In this document: positions 8,598 to 15,962 of the stretch, piece by piece
How positions within the stretch are numbered: position 1 is the first letter of the stretch
Layout of the letters: each line of letters begins with the position of its first letter
From: Bryobacterales bacterium
Lineage (GTDB): Bacteria; Acidobacteriota; Terriglobia; Bryobacterales; UBA6623
DNA: 48,074 nucleotides
Assembly (NCBI GenBank): GCA_022823865.1
Contig: JAJEHF010000016.1
Coordinates: 1-48,074 of the forward strand
Reading direction: 5' to 3'
Position numbers and translations under genes: made by a program
The notes under the pieces: model-generated
Told to the model about the DNA's origin: nothing
The model's input: only the letters and a program-made list of their open reading frames with translations
Database searches by the model: none

Positions 8598-9632
8598 ATG
8601 CGCAGGAATGCACTAGCGAGGGTCGCGACCGCGACCGCCATTGCAGTCTTGGCGCCCCAACTGGCGCTTGCCGTCGGCGGCACGGTGGTGAACGGCACGA
8701 CCGGGGCGCCGCAAGCCGGGGTCGCGCTCACCTTGTCCAGCTTTCGAGGGGGGATGACGCCGCTCGAAGAGGCGGTCTCTCAAGCCGACGGCAGCTTCGA
8801 GTTCACCAAGTCGCTGCCGGCGGTGTCCGAGGGCCAGCCATTCGCGGGCGCCATTCGCGCCGAGCACGACGGCATCGGCTATACCGAGATCCTGCGCGGC
8901 GGCGAGGCACACGACAGCGTGCGCGTGACTGTTTACTCGGTCAGCGAGCGGGATCTGCCAGCGCCGGTGAACAGGGTTCTGATCCTTGAGCCCGGCGGCG
9001 AAGAGATGCTGCTGCGCGAGAGCTTCCAGTTCGTCAACGCCTCCAGCCCGCCAGTCACGTACAGCAGCGCGGCGGGAACGCTGAATTTTTACCTGCCGCC
9101 GGAAGCGGGAGGCGGGGTCGATGTGAGCGGCACGGGGCCGGCCGGCATGCCGCTGCGCAGTACCGCGCTTCCGGCAGGCCCAGACAACATTTACAAGGTA
9201 GACTTTCCGCTCAAGCCGGGCGAGAACCGCATCGACCTGCAATATGCCGTGCCCTACACGGACGGGATGCCGTTCACGACCCGGTCTACCTACCCCGGTG
9301 TCAACACGCGCCTAGCCGCCCCGGCGGGCGTGAGCCTCGAGGGAGTCGGCGTCACCAGCCTGGGCCAAGAGCCCACGACCCTGGCTTCCATCTACGCGGT
9401 GCCGGAGGGGCCGGCCGTGACCCTGACAGTGAAAGGCAGCGGTCGGTTGCTCACCGGCGGAGGAAGCGGGACTGGGGGGCAAGCAGAGATCAGCATAGAG
9501 CACGCACCCGTCTCCAAGGAACTGCCGTGGATCGCCGGCCTAGCGATCGCGATACTCGGCTTGGGCTTCTACCACCTGCTGTCCTCGCGAGTACCGCAGC
9601 AGAGCAGCTCCAAAGCCGCCAAGCAAGGCTAG
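8598..9632 (+). CDS. Secreted, membrane-anchored protein with carboxypeptidase-regulatory-like domain, inside the ccm operon
   Basis: 344 residues from the ATG at 8598. A signal peptide (about 1-26, ending ALAVGG) is followed by a beta-sandwich stretch resembling the carboxypeptidase regulatory-like fold (GTVVNGTTGAPQAGVALTL, QADGSFEF), then a longer beta-rich region and one C-terminal membrane helix near 313-331 (WIAGLAIAILGLGFYHLL). The topology would place nearly the whole protein in the periplasm, anchored at its end. I do not recognise a precise family. Its position between the CcmI-like gene and ccmA, with no gap on the left and 11 nt on the right, argues for a role in cytochrome c assembly or in the same regulon. 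Confidence 0.75.
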   Translation: MRRNALARVATATAIAVLAPQLALAVGGTVVNGTTGAPQAGVALTLSSFRGGMTPLEEAVSQADGSFEFTKSLPAVSEGQPFAGAIRAEHDGIGYTEILRGGEAHDSVRVTVYSVSERDLPAPVNRVLILEPGGEEMLLRESFQFVNASSPPVTYSSAAGTLNFYLPPEAGGGVDVSGTGPAGMPLRSTALPAGPDNIYKVDFPLKPGENRIDLQYAVPYTDGMPFTTRSTYPGVNTRLAAPAGVSLEGVGVTSLGQEPTTLASIYAVPEGPAVTLTVKGSGRLLTGGGSGTGGQAEISIEHAPVSKELPWIAGLAIAILGLGFYHLLSSRVPQQSSSKAAKQG

Positions 9633-9643
9633 CGTCAGCCCAC

Positions 9644-10342
9644 ATGAGCGAGCCCGCAATTCTAGCGAGCGGCGTGTCGAAGTACTTCGGCGACTTCCCT
9701 GCAGTGCTCGACGTGAGCTTGGAAGTGGCGCCGGGCAGGGTGCTGGCCATGCTCGGGCGCAACGGAGCGGGCAAGACAACGCTGCTGCGCATGTTCGCAG
9801 GCCTGTCGCGGCCGACTCAGGGCGACATCTCGTTTCCGGCATCTTCCGGCGGCCAAGACGACCGGCGCGGCGGGATCGGCATCGTCGGGCACGGCACGTG
9901 GATCTACGACGATCTCACCGCAGAGGAGAACCTGCGCTTCTTTTGCAAGCTGTACAAGGTTCCAGAGGCTGGCGCCGTAGTCGCAGAATGGCTCAGCAGA
10001 GTGGGCCTCGAGCGCTTCCGTCACTCGCGGGCGGGCGAGTATTCCCGCGGCATGCGCCAGCGACTGACTATCGCGCGGGCGTTCCTGCACAAGCCCGAGG
10101 TATTGCTGCTGGACGAGCCGTGGACCTCCTTGGACGACCGGGCAGTCGAGTTACTTTCCTCCCTCGTGGAAGAAGCCCGCGAGGCCAATTCCGCCGTCGT
10201 GATCTGCTCGCATCAATTGCGCGAGGCGATCGCGGTTGCCGACGACGTCGCGTTGCTGCATCGCGGCCGCCTAGCGTATCGCAGCCCGGTTGACGCAGAC
10301 CTGAGGAACGCTCCCCAGTCCCTGTACGAGCGCTTGCCATGA
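9644..10342 (+). CDS. ccmA: Haem exporter ATP-binding protein CcmA
   Basis: ABC ATPase that with CcmB (and normally CcmC) releases holo-CcmE. 232 residues. Walker A GRNGAGKTT near 35-43, Walker B LLLDEPWTSLDD, and an H-loop histidine in CSHQLREA. The signature sequence reads YSRGMRQRL rather than the LSxGQ form usual in CcmA, closer to ABC-2 type exporters. The start at 9644 gives a normal ATPase N-terminus; upstream in-frame ATG codons lie inside the previous gene. It overlaps ccmB by 4 nt. Confidence 0.85.
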   Translation: MSEPAILASGVSKYFGDFPAVLDVSLEVAPGRVLAMLGRNGAGKTTLLRMFAGLSRPTQGDISFPASSGGQDDRRGGIGIVGHGTWIYDDLTAEENLRFFCKLYKVPEAGAVVAEWLSRVGLERFRHSRAGEYSRGMRQRLTIARAFLHKPEVLLLDEPWTSLDDRAVELLSSLVEEAREANSAVVICSHQLREAIAVADDVALLHRGRLAYRSPVDADLRNAPQSLYERLP

Positions 10343-11025
10343 CCCGCACCGTGACAGATGCCTGGACGGTCGCGGCGAAGGACCTGCGCTGCGAGATGCG
10401 CGACCGGCAAGTACTCAACGCCGCGATCTCCTTCGCGCTAGTCGTGCTGCTGATGTTCAGCTTCACGTTTGACCCGAACACAAACGTCGAGGTGCGCAGC
10501 CTGTCGGGCGGCTTGCTGTGGGTGGTCTATCTCTTCGCCGGCGTCCTGGTGCTCAACCGCAGCTTCGCCCGCGAGACGACCAACGATTCTCTCGAGGCAC
10601 TGGTGGCGGCCCCGCTGTCGGGCGAGTCACTGTTTCTCGGCAAGACGCTGGCGAGTTTCGTGTTGATCCTAGCGGTCGAATTGATCTCCCTGCCGGTGTT
10701 CGGAATCTTCTACGACATCAGCTGGGTGCCGCGCTTCGGCCAGCTGCTGCCGGTGTTCGCGCTCGGCGGCTGGTCGTTCGCAGCGGTAGGAACCACGTTC
10801 GGTGCGGTGACCGCCAGGAATCGGATGCGCGAGCTGATGCTGCCGCTGCTGCTGTTCCCGGTCTGTCTTCCGGCGCTGGTGGCGTGCATGAGCTTGACGT
10901 GGGCCGTGTTCGATCCGACGGCGGTTACGGAGACCGGGCCGTGGCTGCGGCTGCTGGTCGGTTTCGACGTGATCTACACCCTGCTGGGCATGCTGGTGAT
11001 GGAACCGATCCTGACCTCGGGCTGA
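10339..11025 (+). CDS. ccmB: Haem exporter membrane subunit CcmB
   Basis: 228-residue membrane protein with about six hydrophobic helices. It contains the family-typical stretch GGLLWVVYLFAGVLVLNRSF and ETTNDSLEALVAAPLSG, and a cytoplasmic N-terminus WTVAAKDLRCEMRDRQ. It forms the membrane part of the CcmAB ATPase. The ATG overlaps the ccmA stop (ATGA). In most ccm clusters ccmC follows; here the next gene is an oxidoreductase and no ccmC is seen in the window. Confidence 0.9.
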   Translation: MTRTVTDAWTVAAKDLRCEMRDRQVLNAAISFALVVLLMFSFTFDPNTNVEVRSLSGGLLWVVYLFAGVLVLNRSFARETTNDSLEALVAAPLSGESLFLGKTLASFVLILAVELISLPVFGIFYDISWVPRFGQLLPVFALGGWSFAAVGTTFGAVTARNRMRELMLPLLLFPVCLPALVACMSLTWAVFDPTAVTETGPWLRLLVGFDVIYTLLGMLVMEPILTSG

Positions 11026-11052
11026 TAGGGCGCCAGCCCGCGGAACCGGCGC

Positions 11053-12243
11053 ATGTTAGACGGGATGAAATCAATGCAACGCAAACTCCTCTGGGGCATG
11101 GTTGGCGGCGGGCAGAACAGCCAGATCGGCAGCGCTCATCGGATCGGCGCAGGCCTTGACGGCTTCTTCGAATTCGCGGCGGGCGCGCTGGACGTCGTGC
11201 CCGAGAGGGGACGCGAGTTCGCCATGCTTCACGGCATCTCACCGGAGCGAGCCTACGGCGACTGGCGCGAAATGCTCGAGCGCGAGCGCGGCCTGCCGCC
11301 GGGAGAGCGGCTCGACCTCGTGACCGTCGCCACTCCGAACTCGACGCATTTCGAGATCGCGCAGGCGTTTCTGAACGAGGGCTACCACGTCTTGTGCGAG
11401 AAGCCGCTGACTACCACCGTCGAGGATGCGGAGAAGTTGGTGCAGACCTCCCTCGAGCGGAACCGGATTCTAGCGGTGAACTATGGATACACAGGCTATC
11501 CGATGGTGCGGCAGGCGCGCGCCATGGTCAAGGCTGGAGACCTCGGCGCAGTCCGAGTGGTGGTGGCCGAATTCGCGCATGGGTCGCATGCCGACGCTGC
11601 GGATGCCGACAATCCACGCGTGCGGTGGCGCTACGATCCGGCCCAGGCGGGCGTCAGCTCCGTGCTCGCAGACACCGGCCTCCACGCCCTGCACATGGCT
11701 TGCTACGTGATCGGACGCAGAGTGGCGAAGATCGCGGCGGACTTTGCGTCGTGCGTGGGCGGCCGCGTACTCGAGGACGATGCCATGGCGACCCTGCGCT
11801 TCACGGGCGGCGAAGTGGGACGCCTGTGGGCCAGCGCGGTCGCGGTCGGCCAGACCCACGGTCTCACCCTGAGAGTCTTCGGAGAGCGAGGCGGCTTGCG
11901 CTGGTCGCAGGAGCAGCCCAATCAGCTCGCCTGGACACCCTTGGGGCAGCCAACGCAGATCTTGGAGCGTGGAGCGGGTGGCCTTGCGCCGGAAGCGAAT
12001 CGGGCTTCGCGGATCACGGTCGGACACGTCGAGGGCATGCTGCCGGCGTTCGCAAACATCTACGCGGACCTAGCCGCAGAGATCCGCCGCCGAGAGACCG
12101 CGGGAGACGCGGCGCCGGTAGCCGTCGAATACCCCACAGGGGAAGACGGGCTGCACACGTTAGAAGTTGTGCATGCCGCAGCAGAGTCGGCGCGGAGGGG
12201 CGGCACATGGATCGATTTTGGGACGCATCGCCCTGCGTCGTGA
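11053..12243 (+). CDS. Gfo/Idh/MocA family oxidoreductase
   Basis: NAD(P)-dependent sugar or cyclitol dehydrogenase-like protein, 396 residues, predicted cytoplasmic. The N-terminal Rossmann fold begins with GMVGGGQNSQIGSAHR, followed by VTVATPNSTHFEIAQAFL and the family hallmark EKPLTTTVEDA (catalytic-type Lys in EKP). A conserved DTGLHALHMA (His region) occurs near residue 205. The substrate cannot be read from sequence. It begins 27 nt after ccmB and may be read through from the ccm operon without sharing function. The first ATG (11053) is used; ATGs at 11065 and 11074 are alternatives. Confidence 0.88.
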   Translation: MLDGMKSMQRKLLWGMVGGGQNSQIGSAHRIGAGLDGFFEFAAGALDVVPERGREFAMLHGISPERAYGDWREMLERERGLPPGERLDLVTVATPNSTHFEIAQAFLNEGYHVLCEKPLTTTVEDAEKLVQTSLERNRILAVNYGYTGYPMVRQARAMVKAGDLGAVRVVVAEFAHGSHADAADADNPRVRWRYDPAQAGVSSVLADTGLHALHMACYVIGRRVAKIAADFASCVGGRVLEDDAMATLRFTGGEVGRLWASAVAVGQTHGLTLRVFGERGGLRWSQEQPNQLAWTPLGQPTQILERGAGGLAPEANRASRITVGHVEGMLPAFANIYADLAAEIRRRETAGDAAPVAVEYPTGEDGLHTLEVVHAAAESARRGGTWIDFGTHRPAS

Positions 12244-12392
12244 GGGGCATGGAACCACTGCGACCGAATGTGTGCAGAAACGGTTGACGGGCACGTTTGA
12301 CCGTATGCTTCGGTCTTCAAGCGCTCTGGAGACTGACCCCAGTTTCTTTCACTGGTAACCGCGTGAAGCTCGCTAGGTGGACTCGTTGATCA

Positions 12393-12405
12393 AGCTAGTC
12401 TAGCT
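12393..12405. promoter_or_regulatory. Palindrome AGCTAG-T-CTAGCT upstream of the antitoxin gene
   Basis: A perfect inverted repeat with 6-bp arms lies 19 nt upstream of the antitoxin ATG. It contains TAGTCT, a possible TANNNT-type -10. Antitoxins of this family bind palindromes over their own promoter, so this is a candidate operator. No clear -35 is visible. Confidence 0.4.
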
Positions 12406-12424
12406 GCACGGAGGGAAGAATCCC

Positions 12425-12667
12425 ATGGAATCGATTGGAGCGTTCGAAGCCAAGACCCATCTGTCCAAATTGCTCGACCGAGTAGCTCGTGGCGCGAGCG
12501 TTACCATCACTCGTCATGGGAAACCGGTTGCGCTGCTGGTTCCTGTAAAGACCGACCGGGCACGGGCACGTGAAGCGGTCGCCCGCATCTCCGAGCGCCG
12601 GCGTCACATCAAGGGCGCGCCTTTGGCAGAGCTCTTGGAATCAGTTCACGAAGGCCATCGTTACTGA
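12425..12667 (+). CDS. Orphan type II antitoxin, Phd/YefM (prevent-host-death) family
   Basis: 80 residues: IGAFEAKTHLSKLLDRVARG and VTITRHGKPVALLVPV are the DNA-binding and dimer part of the Phd/YefM fold, followed by a basic helical tail that would bind the toxin. A strong ribosome-binding site, GGAGG at 12410-12414, precedes the ATG by 10 nt. Such genes normally overlap a vapC (PIN-domain) toxin gene. Here only a seven-codon remnant follows, so the antitoxin stands alone. Confidence 0.9.
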   Translation: MESIGAFEAKTHLSKLLDRVARGASVTITRHGKPVALLVPVKTDRARAREAVARISERRRHIKGAPLAELLESVHEGHRY

Positions 12668-12690
12668 TGCCGATGGTCATCGACAGCTGA
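12667..12690 (+). pseudogene. Seven-codon remnant of a VapC-type toxin gene
   Basis: The ATG at 12667 overlaps the antitoxin stop (TGATG), the usual coupling in these pairs, and encodes MPMVIDS before a TGA at 12688-12690. VapC toxins that partner this antitoxin type begin with a hydrophobic strand and the first catalytic Asp (M-x-x-V-I/V-D-A/S-S). The match up to Asp6-Ser7 followed by a stop, and then directly the end of the opposing aacS gene, indicates that the rest of the toxin was deleted. The remnant is short, so this rests mostly on context. Confidence 0.6.
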
Positions 12691-12697
12691 CAGTCTC

Positions 12698-14641
12698 CTA
12701 GTCTGCGAGCAGTTCGTCCCGCACGCGAGAGTACGCTTCCAACACGTCCGCGTTTGCCAAAGCGCCCAGATTCGTAACTGGCATGCCGGCAAGCGCGCGC
12801 TTGACCGCGAGTTCTGCGACCTTCCCGCTCCGCGTCCGCGGTATGTCACCTACCTGCAGCACCTCGGCAGGCACATGCCTCGGGGAAGCCCGCCCGCGAA
12901 TCGTCTGCTTGATGTCCGCCACGATGCCATCGTCCAGGACACGGTCATCGGTCAGCACCACCAGCAATACGATTTGCTCATCGCCGCCGCGCTGGAATCC
13001 GACGGCCACCGCTTCGGCAATCTCGGGCATCGCCTCGACGGCGTTATAGATCTCCGCGGTGCCGATGCGCACCCCGCCGGGGTTCAGGACGGCGTCGGAG
13101 CGCCCCCAGATCCGGAACCCGCCGCTCGGGCGACGCTCGCAGAGATCCCCGTGGTGCCACACGCCCGGGAAGCGCTCGAAGTAAGCCTCGCGGTACTTGC
13201 GGCCATCGCTGTCGTTCCAGAAACCTAGCGGCATCGCGGGAAAGGGTTGGGTACACACTAGCTCCCCGGTTGCACCCACGGGCAGAGGCGCGCCGTCGTC
13301 TCCGAAGACTTCTACGGACATGCCGAGTCCAGGCGCCTGCAACTCGCCTGAATAGACGGGCCTGGTCGGATCACCGAGCGCAAAGCACGACACGATGTCG
13401 GTGCCCCCTGAGATCGATGACAAATGCACGTCCTGCTTGACCTTCCCGTACACAAACTCGAAACTGCCCGGGCTGAGCGGGGAACCGGTAGACAGGATTG
13501 TCCGCAACGAAGCCAAGGAGTGGCTAGAAGCCGGCTCCAGTCCGGCCTTCTCGATGGCGGAGACGTACTTTGCCCCGAGTCCGAAGACCGAGATGGACTC
13601 CCGGTCGACCAAGTCGAACAAGACTTCGGGCCGCGGGTGAAACGGGGACCCGTCATACAGGACAATCTTGGTCCCGAGCGCCAGGCTGCTGACCAGCCAG
13701 TTCCACATCATCCAACCGCAGCTAGTGAAGAAGAATATGCAGTCTTGGCGATGCAGGTCGGCATGCAGCGCAAGCTCTTTGATGTGCTGCAGCAACGTGC
13801 CTCCCGCGCTGTGGACGATGCACTTCGGCGGCCCGGTAGTACCCGACGTGTACAAGATGTAGGCCGGGTGGCCAAACGGCAGGGGCTTGAAGCTTGGCGC
13901 CTGCTCGGCATCCAAGTACTCGGCGTATAACCGCGCGGATCCCAACTCGCGCAGATCGGGCTCGGCCGCCGAAGGGATCACCACGACTCGCTCGATCGAA
14001 TCGATGCTGCGACAGATCGCTGCCAGCCGTTCGGAGCAGTCGTACCGCTTGCCCGCATAGGTGTACCCGGCTGAAGCGAACAGGATCCGCGGACGGATCT
14101 GGCCAAGTCGGTCGATCGCCCCTTCGGCGCCGAAGTCGGGCGAGCAAGAGGACCACACCGCGCCGAGGCTGGTTGCGGCAAGCATGGCTGTCACGGCCTC
14201 GGGAGCATTGGCCACGAAGCCGGCGACCCGGTCTCCCGGTTGGATGCCCTCGCGCTCCAAAGCGCCGGCCAGCGCTCCCACTTCAAGGCGCAGCTGGCGA
14301 TAGGTCAGGGATCGGCCCGGCCCCTCTTCGCTCCAAGCCACCAAGGCCGGCCGGTCATCGTCGAAACGCAGCAGGTTCTCGGCGAAGTTCAACTCAGATC
14401 CGGGGAACCATTGCGCACCAGGCATGCGGTCGAACGAGTCCACGACTCGGTCAGGATCGCGATGCGCGACGATCTCGCCAAAGTCCCAAAGTGCAGACCA
14501 GAATTCTCTAGGTCGCTCCACTGACCAGCGATGCAGGCTCGCATAATCGGGCGTCCCGACCTCGTCCATGAAGCGTTTCATCCGACTGGCGCGAATGCGC
14601 TCCGGAGAAGGCGTCCAGATCGGCCCGTCCATAGCGGTCAA
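12698..14641 (-). CDS. aacS: Acetoacetyl-CoA synthetase
   Basis: Cytosolic ATP- and CoA-dependent ligase that activates acetoacetate, used in ketone body or polyhydroxybutyrate turnover. 647 residues, the usual length. It has the family's N-terminal acetyl-CoA-synthetase-like region (IWTPSPERIRASRMKRFM; HRWSVERPREFW; WFPGSELNFAENLL), the ATP-binding ILYTSGTTGPPKCIVHS near 265-280, GGTDIVSCF, and the C-terminal lysine region PRTRSGKVAELAVKR. An ATG nine bases further in (14632) is an alternative start. Last gene of a minus-strand group, 27 nt after the membrane protein gene. Confidence 0.93.
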   Translation of the reverse strand: MTAMDGPIWTPSPERIRASRMKRFMDEVGTPDYASLHRWSVERPREFWSALWDFGEIVAHRDPDRVVDSFDRMPGAQWFPGSELNFAENLLRFDDDRPALVAWSEEGPGRSLTYRQLRLEVGALAGALEREGIQPGDRVAGFVANAPEAVTAMLAATSLGAVWSSCSPDFGAEGAIDRLGQIRPRILFASAGYTYAGKRYDCSERLAAICRSIDSIERVVVIPSAAEPDLRELGSARLYAEYLDAEQAPSFKPLPFGHPAYILYTSGTTGPPKCIVHSAGGTLLQHIKELALHADLHRQDCIFFFTSCGWMMWNWLVSSLALGTKIVLYDGSPFHPRPEVLFDLVDRESISVFGLGAKYVSAIEKAGLEPASSHSLASLRTILSTGSPLSPGSFEFVYGKVKQDVHLSSISGGTDIVSCFALGDPTRPVYSGELQAPGLGMSVEVFGDDGAPLPVGATGELVCTQPFPAMPLGFWNDSDGRKYREAYFERFPGVWHHGDLCERRPSGGFRIWGRSDAVLNPGGVRIGTAEIYNAVEAMPEIAEAVAVGFQRGGDEQIVLLVVLTDDRVLDDGIVADIKQTIRGRASPRHVPAEVLQVGDIPRTRSGKVAELAVKRALAGMPVTNLGALANADVLEAYSRVRDELLAD

Positions 14642-14668
14642 GCGATACCGGCGCCGCGGGGCTTTAGA

Positions 14669-15208
14669 TCAGCTAGGGATGACGCGCTGGGTGGCCTGGC
14701 GGCAGGCGATGACCGTGGCGACCAATCCCATGGCGAACTTCAGCATGTCCACGCCGGTATAGGCGTGGTGCAGCGTCCAGAACGTGCTCTCGACCTGCGG
14801 CTGCGACCCTTCGGCCGCAAAGTCCATCAACCGGCCGAGACGCACTGTTTCGGGAACGACATACGCAGCCAGCCCGACCGTGATCAGCAGCATCGCGCCA
14901 ACGAGCACTACCACGGCGCGCCGGCAACGGCAGGCCCAAGCGAGCACGAAGGCCAGAGCCGCCAGCCCGACCTGAATCCAGCCCCAGCCGCTGAAAAACA
15001 GGCGATTGACCTCGGAGGCCTGATAGCGGACCAACGTGCGCAAGCTGCCTGGAGCAAGGCCTTCAGCCGCAGCCGCCAGACCCTCACGGGTAGAATTTTC
15101 GACCGTCTCGGCGACGGCAAAATTCTGGATGGCGGTCTGCCACATGAAGACCGTCCCACAACTCCACGCCCCGAGCAGGAAGAGCAGCAGCAGGACTGGG
15201 CGACTCAT
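14669..15208 (-). CDS. Small membrane protein of unknown function
   Basis: 179 residues from the ATG at 15208, which overlaps the yggX stop by 4 nt (ATGA). It has an N-terminal hydrophobic segment (about 3-18), a periplasmic-type loop to about 80, membrane helices near 78-96 and 102-122, and a final hydrophobic stretch near 153-168. Loop residues include HHAYTGVDMLK. I do not recognise a family with confidence; it resembles DUF4149-like four-helix membrane proteins. The overlap indicates co-translation with yggX. Confidence 0.7.
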   Translation of the reverse strand: MSRPVLLLLFLLGAWSCGTVFMWQTAIQNFAVAETVENSTREGLAAAAEGLAPGSLRTLVRYQASEVNRLFFSGWGWIQVGLAALAFVLAWACRCRRAVVVLVGAMLLITVGLAAYVVPETVRLGRLMDFAAEGSQPQVESTFWTLHHAYTGVDMLKFAMGLVATVIACRQATQRVIPS

Positions 15209-15480
15209 GACCCCGGCGCCACGTACTCGGGGGGAGGCGCAGCGCCTTCCCCAAAGAAGTACGCCTCCATTTGCTTGACGATCATCTCCTGCGCTTGGAG
15301 CGTGGCCGGGTTGAGGCGGTACTCGTTGATGATCATCTTCAAGTGTTCGGCCCATTGGGCCCAAGCGATCTTGGACACGTTGTCGTAGATCTTCTGGCCA
15401 AGCTCCGAATCAAACGGCACCTCGTCCAGTCCGGGCAGTTCCCTGCCCAGCTTCACGCAGTTGACCATCCGCTCCGCCAT
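15205..15480 (-). CDS. yggX: Fe(2+)-trafficking / oxidative-damage-protection protein YggX
   Basis: 91 residues matching the short YggX family, which protects iron-sulfur clusters and may handle labile Fe(II). Visible family features: a Cys near the N-terminus (VNCVKLGRELPGLD), ELGQKIYDNVSKIAWAQWAEHLKMIINEYRLN, and an aromatic, acidic end (EAYFFGEGA). E. coli YggX has the same Cys position and IYNEISKEAWAQW. Start at 15480; ATG 15468 is possible. It lies divergently from the iron operon at 15963, which fits an iron-related role. Confidence 0.92.
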   Translation of the reverse strand: MAERMVNCVKLGRELPGLDEVPFDSELGQKIYDNVSKIAWAQWAEHLKMIINEYRLNPATLQAQEMIVKQMEAYFFGEGAAPPPEYVAPGS

Positions 15481-15641
15481 GGTTCCAGCCTAGTACATGT
15501 TGCGTTCCCGTCCAGACTCTCCTTTGATGAGCTCCGCAGGCTGGTTAGCGTCGGCGGCGAATCGGCCCGGACCCGCCGCCGACTGCGGGACGTGGCCGTT
15601 TGGTGGCGTCGACAGCTGCGGTTCGCGGTCACCAAAGCATA

Positions 15642-15842
15642 CAGGGACGCCGAAGGCGTCCCTGGGGTTGAGATGATCGGACTCCGGAAGTCCCTATCTG
15701 GGCGGCTGTCCGATGGGTAGTCTTGTATCTCGAGTCTAACTGTTCGCCCGGCGAGGACCCAACTGACTCTGACCGGCGCTACCCTGCATGGCTACTGAAT
15801 CTGGCGAGCGCTAGCCGATCACCCGCGACAGGAAGTCGCGGG
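15642..15842. other. Three perfect hairpins in the yggX-dtxR gap
   Basis: The 482-base gap 15481-15962 has no convincing gene. It holds three separate stem-loops: 15642-15664 (10-bp stem CAGGGACGCC/GGCGTCCCTG, loop GAA), 15679-15693 (GGACT/AGTCC, loop CCGGA) and 15822-15842 (8-bp stem CCCGCGAC/GTCGCGGG, loop AGGAA). None has a T-run, so they are not classic terminators. They could be parts of a small RNA, a leader of yggX (minus strand) or protein-binding sites. Confidence 0.4.
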
Positions 15843-15913
15843 GCTGGGGGCACTGGATCGCCGCCGTGAACCGACAGCCACGAGCCACCGGCCACGACTC
15901 GCCCGACATACGC

Positions 15914-15961
15914 TTGACATGGATTTAAGCTGTCTATAACCTAAATTTAGGCAAGCCTAAA
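15914..15961 (+). promoter_or_regulatory. Promoter and overlapping DtxR-type operators of the iron operon
   Basis: A consensus -35 TTGACA lies at 15914-15919, with TATAAC (15935-15940, spacer 15) or TAACCT (15938-15943, spacer 18) as the -10. Immediately after are two overlapping palindromes: CCTAAATTTAGG (15940-15951, perfect) and TTTAGGCAAGCCTAAA (15946-15961, 7-bp perfect arms). The second resembles the DtxR/IdeR/MntR box TTAGGNNNGCCTAA. It ends one base before the ATG, so bound repressor would cover the start site of transcription and translation. The leader would be very short or absent. Confidence 0.7.
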
Positions 15962-15962
15962 A

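Noticed and set aside
12284..12309. TTGACG...TATGCT as the antitoxin promoter
   Set aside because: The spacer is only 14 bases and the site is over 110 bases from the antitoxin start. The palindrome region nearer the gene is more likely.
13894..14511. 205-codon plus-strand frame opposite aacS
   Set aside because: Pro/Arg/Ser-rich antisense frame with no motif; the aacS protein is well conserved here.
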